Below, piece after piece: positions 7,178 through 14,077 of a stretch of DNA of 56,065 bases. The DNA comes from an uncultured Oscillibacter sp. Its GTDB lineage: Bacteria > Bacillota > Clostridia > Oscillospirales > Oscillospiraceae. Position 1 is the stretch's first letter, and the number at the start of each line of letters is the position of its first letter. Made by a program: the position numbers and the translations under genes. The DNA lies in contig CAJUJW010000010.1 in the NCBI GenBank assembly GCA_910586735.1, positions 1-56,065 on the forward strand, written 5' to 3'. The notes under the pieces are model-generated. The model ran no database searches, was not told the DNA's origin, and was given only the letters and a program-made list of their open reading frames with translations.

Positions 7178-8440
7178 TCACTGGTTCAAAAAGACGTTGA
7201 TCTCCCTCTGGGCAATCAGCATCCGGCTCTGCTGGTCCCCGGCCTCCGCCGCGGCGCTCTCCGCCATCATCATGGCCTGGGCGCTGCGGGCAAAGCGGGG
7301 GGCCGTCACGGCGGTGCTCATAATCTCCCGGATAATCTCCGCCGAGAAGCCGCCGGGCAGGTCCGGGGCCGCCAGGGCCCCGCCGTTCTCCGCCACCCGC
7401 CGCACGGGTGAAATCCCGTGGGAGTAGGTGTACAGCCGGCTCTGAACCGTCTCGTCCCAGGAGAGGAGCTTGGCCAGCTCCCAGGCCAGGGCCTGGTGTT
7501 CACTCCGGGCGGAGACGCCCAGGAGCATGGTGTGAAGCTCCGACACGTTGCCTCCATCGGGCCCGGCGGGCATGCACACGCAGTCCCACTCAAAGCCGGT
7601 GTATTTCCGCACCCGCCAGGGGTAGGGCTGGTAGGCCCGGTACTCCGAAAACAGGAAGGGCCGGAAGGCCACACGGCCCAGGTCGAAGTCCCGGGCCGTG
7701 ACGGCGTAGCCCCCGTTCAGCGCCTCCAGACGCCCGGCGAACTGAACCGCCGCCTGTACCCGCTCGTCGGCCAGGTAACAGGCCGTCCCATCCTCGGAGA
7801 ACAGGCTGGCCCCGTTGGCGTAGAGGGCGTTCTGCCAGGTGTAGCCATAGACGCCGAAGGTCCGGCTGTCCAGGTCCGTCACTTGGGCGCAGACCTCGTA
7901 AAAATCCTCCCAGGTCCAGCGGTTGTCCGGCAGGGGAATCCCCCGGCTCTCCAGCAGGGTCTTGTTGACAAACATGATGGTGGGCACGCTCTCCTGGGGC
8001 AGGGCGTACTGCTTCCCCCCCAGCCGCCCCGCCCGAAGGCAGGGCTCGTAGTACCCGGCGGCGTCAAACTCCGGGTCGGCGTCCATGAAGCCGTCCAGCT
8101 CCGCCAGGGCCCCGGCGGAGGCCAGGAGGTTGAAGTCCTCCGGCAGGACAAAATAGAGGTCCGGTTCCGTCCCCTTTAAAAGCCGTTCCGCCAGCCACTC
8201 GCTGTAGGAGTCCGTGGGGATGCCGCTGACGTACTCCACCCGGACGCCGGGGTGGGCCTCCTGAAACAGGGCGATGGCGTCGTCCAGAATCTGGTAGCAG
8301 TCCCCGTTGGGGGTCTGCCAGTAGCTGCCAGCGTAAACGCCCACGGTCAGAACCGGTTCCCGCCGGGCCGCCAGCCCCCAAAGCAGTCCCCCGGCCAGCA
8401 GTACGGCGGCCAGGGCCGCGATTCCCAGGCGGCGCCTCAT
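7178..8440 (-). CDS. Family-1 extracellular solute-binding protein, membrane-anchored
   Basis: A 420-residue periplasmic-type sugar-binding protein. The N-terminus MRRRLGIAALAAVLLAGGLL is a basic-hydrophobic segment with no lipobox cysteine, so it may be an uncleaved anchor or a signal peptide. The rest has family-1 SBP features: LTVGVYAGSYW, DLYFVLPEDFN, ALPQESVPTIMFVNKTLLE and WTWEDFYEVCAQ. ATG 8440 is used because it overlaps the regulator stop as ATGA; the longer in-frame start at 8566 lies inside the regulator gene. No ABC permease is nearby, so a sensing role together with the kinase is more likely than transport. Confidence 0.82.
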   Translation of the reverse strand: MRRRLGIAALAAVLLAGGLLWGLAARREPVLTVGVYAGSYWQTPNGDCYQILDDAIALFQEAHPGVRVEYVSGIPTDSYSEWLAERLLKGTEPDLYFVLPEDFNLLASAGALAELDGFMDADPEFDAAGYYEPCLRAGRLGGKQYALPQESVPTIMFVNKTLLESRGIPLPDNRWTWEDFYEVCAQVTDLDSRTFGVYGYTWQNALYANGASLFSEDGTACYLADERVQAAVQFAGRLEALNGGYAVTARDFDLGRVAFRPFLFSEYRAYQPYPWRVRKYTGFEWDCVCMPAGPDGGNVSELHTMLLGVSARSEHQALAWELAKLLSWDETVQSRLYTYSHGISPVRRVAENGGALAAPDLPGGFSAEIIREIMSTAVTAPRFARSAQAMMMAESAAAEAGDQQSRMLIAQREINVFLNQ

Positions 8441-9108
8441 GAGAACATCCCCTGGTTCACCGCGCCGGTCTGCACGGCCCAGATGGCCAGCTGGGTCCGG
8501 TCCCGCAGGTCCAGCTTGCTTAAAATGCCGCTGATGGCGTTGCGGACTGTCCCCTCGGAGAGGCACAGCTCCCCAGCAATCTCCTTGTTAGACAGGCCCC
8601 GGCCCACCGCCCGGATCACCTGCCGCTCGCTCTTGCTCAGCTCCGCCTCACCCCGCTGGTCCACCTGGAGGGAGGCGGCCCCCTTGGCCATGTTGGAGAA
8701 CTGCTGAATGGCCTTGCTGGCGATCTCCGGGTTCAGCATGGCCCCGCCCTCGTGGACGATCTGGATGGCCCTGGACAGCTCGGAGACGCTGCTGCCCTTG
8801 AGGAGATAGCCGCTGGCCCCGTTTTTCAGGGCCCCGAAGACGTACTCGTCGTCGTCAAAGGTGGTCAGCACGACGACCTTCATCTGGGGCCACCGCTCCT
8901 TGAAGAGCCGGGCGCCCTCGACGCCGTCCATGCCGGGCATGCGGATGTCCATGAGCACCACGTCCGGGCGGCAGGCGGCGGCGCTTTTCAGGGCCTCCTG
9001 GACGCCGGAGGCTGCGCCGGCCACCTCAATGCCGGGGCTGACGCTGAGAACCACCTTCAGGCTCTCCCGGAACAGCTCCTGGTCGTCCACAATCAAGACT
9101 CGGATCAT
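8437..9108 (-). CDS. NarL/FixJ-family response regulator
   Basis: A 223-residue regulator. The receiver domain holds the acidic pair Asp8-Asp9, phosphoacceptor Asp54 in VVLMDIRMPGMDG and the conserved Lys in GYLLKGSS. The C-terminal LuxR-type HTH is LSKSERQVIRAVGRGLSNKE, then IAGELCLSEGTVRNAISGI. It overlaps the kinase by four bases and the downstream SBP by four. It is expected to control a nearby target; the PTS operon directly downstream is the obvious candidate. Confidence 0.93.
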   Translation of the reverse strand: MIRVLIVDDQELFRESLKVVLSVSPGIEVAGAASGVQEALKSAAACRPDVVLMDIRMPGMDGVEGARLFKERWPQMKVVVLTTFDDDEYVFGALKNGASGYLLKGSSVSELSRAIQIVHEGGAMLNPEIASKAIQQFSNMAKGAASLQVDQRGEAELSKSERQVIRAVGRGLSNKEIAGELCLSEGTVRNAISGILSKLDLRDRTQLAIWAVQTGAVNQGMFS

Positions 9109-10436
9109 ACCTCTTCCTCCTTCTCCCGGATGGGCAGACTTACCACAAGGTAAAAGCCCCGCTCTCCGTCCTCCTCCAGCGCCTCCCGGTTTCCAAAGGT
9201 CAGGGAGCCCCCCAGAAGCTCCAGCCGTTCCCGCATGTGCCGCAGGCCGAAGCCCTCCTTCACATCCTCCCCGCCGCCCAGGCCGTTGTCCCGCACGTCG
9301 ATGGTCAGGAGGTTGTCCCGCCGGGTCAGGGAAATATGGATCTCCGTGGCGTGGCCGTGGCGGACGGCGTTGGTCATGCTCTCCTGGAGAACGCGGTACA
9401 GCGTGTCCTCCTCGTCCTGGGCAAAGGCCAGGGGCCCGGCCTGCTGGTCGTAGAGGACCTCCGCCGAGGTGGTGGCCTTGAAGTTGGAAATCATGGCCTC
9501 CAGGGCCTCCTCCAGAGAGGTGTTCTCCAGGGCGTCGGGCCGCAGGGCCTTGATGGACCTGCGCACGTCGTTGAGCCCGTCCCGGGCCGCCTGGGCCACC
9601 ACCTGGATGCGCTTTTTCGCCTCCTCCGGCGCGGCGTCGAAGAGGGCGAGGCCCGCGTCGGAGCCCATGATGATGCCCGTCAGCGTGTGGCCCAGGGTGT
9701 CGTGAATCTCACGGGCCAGGCGGTTCCGCTCCCGGACCTCCGTCATGCGCTCCAGCTCAAAGGCGTAGTCCCGGAGGCGGTCGTTGGCCTGGTTCAGCTG
9801 CTTGTTCAGCTTCCGTATGCGGCTGTTCTCCGCCTTCTGGCCGGTGAACAGAAGAATCATAAAGAGGACGAACAGAAGTACGTTCAGGCAGACCAGCAGA
9901 CTCTCCGTCCCGGCGAAGAGGCTGCGGACCGTCTGGTTGTAGTAGTCCAGATAGGCGCTGAAGGCGACGCGCCCCGTGAGGGGATACAGGATTTCGTAGC
10001 GCCCGAAGGAGAACAGCAGAATCAGCGCCGCCGTGAAGCAGACGCGGTAAAAGCTGTTGCGCACATAGTGGACCAGGTCCGCCAGCACCAGCAGAGCCGC
10101 GCCGCTGTAGTAGAAATTCAAGGAGGCGGTGACGCCCAGGCACAGCAGAATCTCCACCAGGCAGACCAGCAGGCGGACCTCGAAGCGCTCAATGCTCCAG
10201 CGGGTCTTCCCAAAGCTGACGGCGCAGAGGAGCAGATACTGCCCCAGGGCCCACAGGGGCATTCGCCAGGGCGGCGGGGGAATCTGCCCGGCGGAGGACA
10301 GGAACTGATAAGCGCCGAAGGAGCCGCAGACCCGCAGAGTCGTGGCCAGACAGACCAGGGAGTAGAACAGGATAATCGCCAGATTCAAGGCGAACATCAG
10401 CCGGGAGAGGCTGGATAAGGTTTTCTCGTTGTCCAT
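9105..10436 (-). CDS. Sensor histidine kinase, HisKA_3 type
   Basis: A 443-residue membrane kinase. About six hydrophobic segments fill residues ~12-205. A coiled-coil linker leads to the dimerisation box RLAREIHDTLGHTLTGII, whose first His is the phosphorylation site. The HATPase has a weak N-box (VLQESMTNAVRHGHA) and a DNGLGGG G-box. ATG 10436 shares its A with the preceding TGA stop; GTG codons at 10445 and 10439 are alternatives. With no extracellular domain of its own, it probably reads the state of the SBP encoded just upstream. Confidence 0.9.
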   Translation of the reverse strand: MDNEKTLSSLSRLMFALNLAIILFYSLVCLATTLRVCGSFGAYQFLSSAGQIPPPPWRMPLWALGQYLLLCAVSFGKTRWSIERFEVRLLVCLVEILLCLGVTASLNFYYSGAALLVLADLVHYVRNSFYRVCFTAALILLFSFGRYEILYPLTGRVAFSAYLDYYNQTVRSLFAGTESLLVCLNVLLFVLFMILLFTGQKAENSRIRKLNKQLNQANDRLRDYAFELERMTEVRERNRLAREIHDTLGHTLTGIIMGSDAGLALFDAAPEEAKKRIQVVAQAARDGLNDVRRSIKALRPDALENTSLEEALEAMISNFKATTSAEVLYDQQAGPLAFAQDEEDTLYRVLQESMTNAVRHGHATEIHISLTRRDNLLTIDVRDNGLGGGEDVKEGFGLRHMRERLELLGGSLTFGNREALEEDGERGFYLVVSLPIREKEEEV

Positions 10437-11413
10437 CACTGCCACCCGTCCGTTCCGTACCGGCGCACATTGTCCGCCGTCAGCAGTTCCACCGGCACGA
10501 TAATTTCCTTTTGGTCACAGCCGCCCTCCAGGGCCCTGTAGCCCTGGGCCGCCGCCTCTCCGGCGATGCGGGTGGGGAACTGGGCGCAGGTGGCGGTCAT
10601 GAGCCCGTCGCTGACCAGGGCCTTGGCCTCCGGGGAACCGTCCACGCTGTAGATAAGGAAGCGTCCGCTGAGCCCCGCCCCCTCGATGGCGGCGAGCCCG
10701 CCGAAGGCGCTGGGGTCGTTGAGGGCCATGAGCACATCCGCCTCCGGGGCCTGACGGAGGAGCGCCTCCATCACCGGCATGGCGTTTTCAATCTGCCCGT
10801 CGGACTCGCCGGAGGCCAGAATGACAAAGCCCTCCCGTCCCGCGATGGCGTCCCGGAAGCCCTGAATGCGCTCCACGCCGGAGCTGGCGGAGATGTGCTC
10901 CAGCAGGATGATGTTGGCGCTGTCCCTTACGGACATCAGATGTTCCGCGCAGAGGACCCCCGCCTGGTAATTGTCCGAGAGGACGGAACAGGCGGCCAGT
11001 TCGGCGTCCCGTACCGGCGCGTCCACCACAATGACCGGCACCCCGGCCTCCGCCGCGGCCTCCAGCCCCGCCCGGGCGGTGTCCCACTCCACGGGGGTCA
11101 GGAAAATCACCTGGGCCCCGGCGGCGATGAGCTCCCGAATCTCCTCATTCTGGCGGTCCTGGTCCATGGCGGCGTCCCGAGTCAGCAGGATGTCCCCGTT
11201 GGCCTCGATCTCCGAGCGGAGGCAGTTGTCCAGAACCTGGTAATAGGGGTTGTTCATGGTCATGTAGGTAGCGCCGAAGACCCGCCGGTTCTCCGTCTGC
11301 CGGGCGGAGAGGTCGCCGGGGTAGAGGAGCAGGAGGTAGAAAACCGCCGCCGTCAGCGCCAGGATCAAGAGCATCCCGGCGGCCTCCAGCAGCCGCTTGG
11401 GTTCTTTCCACAT
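10436..11413 (-). CDS. Periplasmic sugar-binding sensor protein (Peripla_BP_4/RbsB-like)
   Basis: A 325-residue protein with an N-terminal hydrophobic segment (~residues 12-32) and a ribose/LacI-type binding fold: VFGATYMTMNNPYYQVLDN at the start, IRELIAAGAQVIFLTP, VPVIVVDAPV, IILLEHISASSGVERIQGF and a hinge region YSVDGSPEAKAL. There is no lipobox, so it probably stays membrane-tethered. ATG 11413 follows an AAGGGGGG site; the open frame back to 11527 overlaps the promoter -35 and is rejected. As first gene of the operon and without a permease, it is likely the ligand-sensing partner of the kinase. Confidence 0.85.
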   Translation of the reverse strand: MWKEPKRLLEAAGMLLILALTAAVFYLLLLYPGDLSARQTENRRVFGATYMTMNNPYYQVLDNCLRSEIEANGDILLTRDAAMDQDRQNEEIRELIAAGAQVIFLTPVEWDTARAGLEAAAEAGVPVIVVDAPVRDAELAACSVLSDNYQAGVLCAEHLMSVRDSANIILLEHISASSGVERIQGFRDAIAGREGFVILASGESDGQIENAMPVMEALLRQAPEADVLMALNDPSAFGGLAAIEGAGLSGRFLIYSVDGSPEAKALVSDGLMTATCAQFPTRIAGEAAAQGYRALEGGCDQKEIIVPVELLTADNVRRYGTDGWQ

Positions 11414-11498
11414 AAGCAGGCCCCCCTTAAAAGGTTCAGCCCCCCGGACTGGGGCGGACAGCGGTTTGGATTGGGCGTCGAAAAAGGGAATTGACTTG

Positions 11499-11527
11499 AG
11501 TATACCATACTCGCTCGGTTTTGTCAT
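11499..11527 (-). promoter_or_regulatory. Promoter of the SBP-kinase-regulator operon
   Basis: On the minus strand ATGACA, a 17-base spacer and TATACT (-10 at 11499-11504), with a TGG extended -10. It lies about 85 bases ahead of ATG 11413. Confidence 0.75.
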
Positions 11528-11573
11528 CTGTGGAAAAGGGGTTGTTCCTATGCGGTGCTGCCGATAGGGGAAT

Positions 11574-11611
11574 AATTGACAATGGAGAATTGATAATGGA
11601 CAATGAATGAA
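11574..11611. repeat. AT-rich imperfect tandem repeat
   Basis: Three degenerate copies of TTGACAATGGA-like units (ATTGACAATGGAGA, ATTGATAATGGACA, ATGAATGAAG) lie in the 325-base gap between two minus-strand operons. No open frame or promoter was recognised in it. Confidence 0.4.
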
Positions 11612-11650
11612 GTGTGTTGGGGACAGGTTTCATCCCCCGAAACCATGGCA

Positions 11651-11699
11651 GGCCCGGAGGAATGGCCCGCACCCCTGTGCAGGTCATTTCCTCCGGGCC
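11651..11699. repeat. Long imperfect hairpin downstream of the LytTR system
   Basis: GGCCCGGAGGAATG (11651-11664) pairs with CATTTCCTCCGGGCC (11685-11699) with one bulged base, enclosing a smaller GCAC/GTGC stem. It follows the kinase gene ending at 11739, but no U-tract follows on the minus strand, so it is either an atypical terminator or a repeat element. Confidence 0.5.
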
Positions 11700-11738
11700 C
11701 ACCCTTCTATCGGCAGAACACTTTTTCATTTCCACCCC

Positions 11739-13082
11739 TCAAAACCGCCCCGGGACATCCCCATCTCCCCGCAGCATCACATTGGCAATAAACACGCCGC
11801 CCTCATGCAGGAACCGGCAGTAGCCCCCGCCCTTCTCCGCGATGTGGGCCACGGACTGGAGGCCCAGGCCCGCCCCGGGGCGCTTGGTGGACAACAGCGC
11901 GCCCTCCCGCTCCTCCAGCGGGCCGCCGTAGGCGTTCTCCACCGTGATCAGCACCAGGTTGTCCCCGTGGAGGGCCGCCCGCAGGAGGATATACCGCCCC
12001 TTCTCCAGCTTCCGGCTGGCCTCCAGGGCGTTCTCCAGCAGGTTTTGCAGCACTACGCACACGTCCATCTCCGGCACGGGCAGCGCCGGGGGCAGGTCCA
12101 GCCGGCAGGTGAAGGGCACGCCGCTTTGGCGGCTCAGGGCCGAGTAGCGGCCCGCCACGCCGTCCACCGCCTGGTTCTCGCACAGGTTCAGCTCGTCGGC
12201 GGGAACGTCGGCGGCGGCCTCCGAGAGATAGCGCCGCAGATCCTCCCAGGCCCCCCGGTCCGCCAGGGCGGAGAGGGTGGCGAAGTGGTGCCGCAGGTCG
12301 TGCCGGGCCCGGCGGGTCTCGTCGATGGCGGAGCGCAGGGTCTCGTACTGAGCGGTCTGCATCTGGAGAAACTGGTTCTCCCGCCGCAGGCCGGCGTTGG
12401 CGTTCAGCTCCTGGGCCATCAGGTAAAACAGCAGGTAAAACAGGTGCAGCAGACCCAGCGTCAGAAGGGACAGGACAAGGTAAATGGTAAGTAGCCGCCC
12501 GTTCAGCAGATTCTCCCCCCGCTCGGGGAGGATCAGCAGATTGAAGAGGAAAAACACCACCGGCAGAATCCAGAAGACATACCAGGTGCGGACCATCATT
12601 TCCTCCCGCAGCAGTCTTCGCACGGCGTGGGCGGCGGGATACGAGACCAGGGCCGCCTCGGCGCAGCACAGCGCCAGCTGAATCCACCCCGCGGCGAAGC
12701 AAAACCAGGGGGTGTTCCTGCTGCCGGGGCTGAGCACGGCGTTGGCAATCACGGCCAGGCAGCTCAGGGAGGACCAGACGCCGCACACCCCCAGGAAGAC
12801 GCTGGCGGACTTCCAGACGGGCAGGGCCACCGCCCGGCAGAAGGCCGCGGCCAGGACCGCCAGGAGCGGCAGCAGCACCGTCGCCACCGGCCAGCGCATA
12901 CGCCAGCACAGCCAGCCGCCCAGGAGGCAGACCAGCGTCAGGGCCGGGACCACGATCAGCGCCAGAGCCCGCGCCTTGAGGCGCAGGTGGTCCGCGGTGG
13001 CCAGGAAGCAGAGGAAGGCGGCGGGGAAAAGAACGGCCAGCTCCAGAACCGGCTGGAGCGGGTGGGGGGCCGCGCTGGTCAC
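11739..13082 (-). CDS. GHKL-type sensor histidine kinase (AgrC/LytTR partner)
   Basis: A 447-residue kinase with seven or so membrane segments in residues ~10-235. A short coiled coil leads to the phosphorylation box RARHDLRHHFATLSALA, a Spo0B-like motif. The ATPase domain has N-box LQNLLENALEAS and a GAGLGLQSV G-box. This layout is that of AgrC/DcuS-like partners of LytTR regulators. The start is GTG, eight bases after GGAGG, overlapping the regulator stop by four bases. Confidence 0.9.
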   Translation of the reverse strand: MTSAAPHPLQPVLELAVLFPAAFLCFLATADHLRLKARALALIVVPALTLVCLLGGWLCWRMRWPVATVLLPLLAVLAAAFCRAVALPVWKSASVFLGVCGVWSSLSCLAVIANAVLSPGSRNTPWFCFAAGWIQLALCCAEAALVSYPAAHAVRRLLREEMMVRTWYVFWILPVVFFLFNLLILPERGENLLNGRLLTIYLVLSLLTLGLLHLFYLLFYLMAQELNANAGLRRENQFLQMQTAQYETLRSAIDETRRARHDLRHHFATLSALADRGAWEDLRRYLSEAAADVPADELNLCENQAVDGVAGRYSALSRQSGVPFTCRLDLPPALPVPEMDVCVVLQNLLENALEASRKLEKGRYILLRAALHGDNLVLITVENAYGGPLEEREGALLSTKRPGAGLGLQSVAHIAEKGGGYCRFLHEGGVFIANVMLRGDGDVPGRF

Positions 13083-13804
13083 AGGACCGCCTCCTTTCTG
13101 TGAAACAGCCAGTCGCCGAAAGCGCCCCGGGCCGCCCCGACCAAATCCCGGCTGACGGGGAGCCGGGTCCCGTCCTCCAGGCGGAAGTCCCGCCCGTCGA
13201 AGTCCGCCGCCCGGTCCAGGTTCACCAGCACCCCCCGGCCGCAGACGAAAAACCGGGGGTCCCCCGCCAGCAGCTCCGCGAACTCCCGGAAGGTCAGCCG
13301 GGTGGACAGCACCCCGCCCCCGGCGGTGTGAATCCGCACCTGGTGCTGGAAGTGCTCGGCCCAGAGGATGTCCCCCAGGCGCACCCGGACGGCCTGCCGC
13401 CTGGAACGCAGCTCCACGTACTTCTCCGGGGCGGGGAGGACCCGCTCCAGCAGGTTGAAAAGCCGCTCCAGCTCCTCCAGCCCGTAGGGCTTCACCAGAT
13501 ACTGCACCGCCTGGACCCGGTAGCCCTCCAGGGCGTGGTCCGCCGAGGAGGTGGAGAAGACCAGCAGGCAGTCCGGGTCGAAAGCCCGGAGGGCCCTGGC
13601 CGTCTCCACGCCGTCCATGGGCTCCATGTAGATGTCCAGAAAGGCCAGGGTGAACCGTTCTCTCCGGGCGGCCTCCAGAAAGGCCCCGCCCCGGTCGAAG
13701 GCCGTCACCGTCCCCTCCAGCCGCCGCCTTTGCAGCAGGGCTTTCAGCTCCTCCGTAAGCCAGGCCCGGTCACCGGCGCGGTCGTCCACCACCGCCACGC
13801 GCAT
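13079..13804 (-). CDS. LytTR-family response regulator
   Basis: A 241-residue regulator: receiver domain with the pair Asp7-Asp8 and phosphoacceptor Asp in LAFLDIYMEPMDG, then LVKPYGLEEL. The C-terminal LytTR DNA-binding domain reads ILWAEHFQHQVRIHTAGG, then FFVCGRGVLVNLDRAADF. It is the first gene of a two-gene operon divergent from the SLH protein gene at 14078, so control of that surface gene is plausible. A -10-like TATGAT preceded by TGG lies ~45 bases upstream, with a weak -35. Confidence 0.92.
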   Translation of the reverse strand: MRVAVVDDRAGDRAWLTEELKALLQRRRLEGTVTAFDRGGAFLEAARRERFTLAFLDIYMEPMDGVETARALRAFDPDCLLVFSTSSADHALEGYRVQAVQYLVKPYGLEELERLFNLLERVLPAPEKYVELRSRRQAVRVRLGDILWAEHFQHQVRIHTAGGGVLSTRLTFREFAELLAGDPRFFVCGRGVLVNLDRAADFDGRDFRLEDGTRLPVSRDLVGAARGAFGDWLFHRKEAVL

Positions 13805-13908
13805 AGCGTCCCCCCCTTTCGAGATGATACCTATTTTACATCATACCACACCCGCCCCGCCGCCGCCACACAATTCGGGACGGGAAACCGCAGTTCGGGC
13901 CGTTTGCC

Positions 13909-13938
13909 TTGAAGCCCCGGAGGGGCCCGTGGTATACT
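13909..13938 (+). promoter_or_regulatory. Promoter of the first SLH protein gene
   Basis: TTGAAG (13909-13914), an 18-base spacer and TATACT (13933-13938) preceded by an extended TGG. The spacer contains the dyad GCCCCGGAGGGGC (13913-13925), a possible regulator site. The predicted transcript has a ~130-base leader. Confidence 0.6.
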
Positions 13939-13963
13939 TGAGCGGAAAATTTTGAGAGCGGCG

Positions 13964-14055
13964 GCTCTCGCGCGGACAGCGGGCCATTGTCAAGGGGGTA
14001 CCCCCTTGACAGCTTTCCCTGGGGAAAGCTGATTTCCTCCTGTCCGCCGGAGAGC
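13964..14055 (+). repeat. Nested palindromic element in the leader of the SLH gene
   Basis: An outer 16-bp inverted repeat (13964-13979 with 14040-14055, 14 pairs matching) encloses two perfect inner hairpins. The first is a 24-bp palindrome at 13988-14011 with half-site TGTCAAGGGGGT. The second is AGCTTTCCC/GGGAAAGCT at 14011-14030. A small GAGAGC/GCTCTC hairpin at 13954-13969 could compete with the outer stem. The Shine-Dalgarno follows directly. It may be a structured regulatory leader or a mobile palindromic repeat. Confidence 0.75.
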
Positions 14056-14077
14056 GCCGGAAGGGGAGGACGATTGG

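Noticed and set aside
13988..14030. Tandem hairpins ahead of the SLH gene as a transcription terminator
   Set aside because: There is no U-tract after either stem, and the gene behind them has a good ribosome site and no other obvious promoter. A leader element or repeat is more likely.
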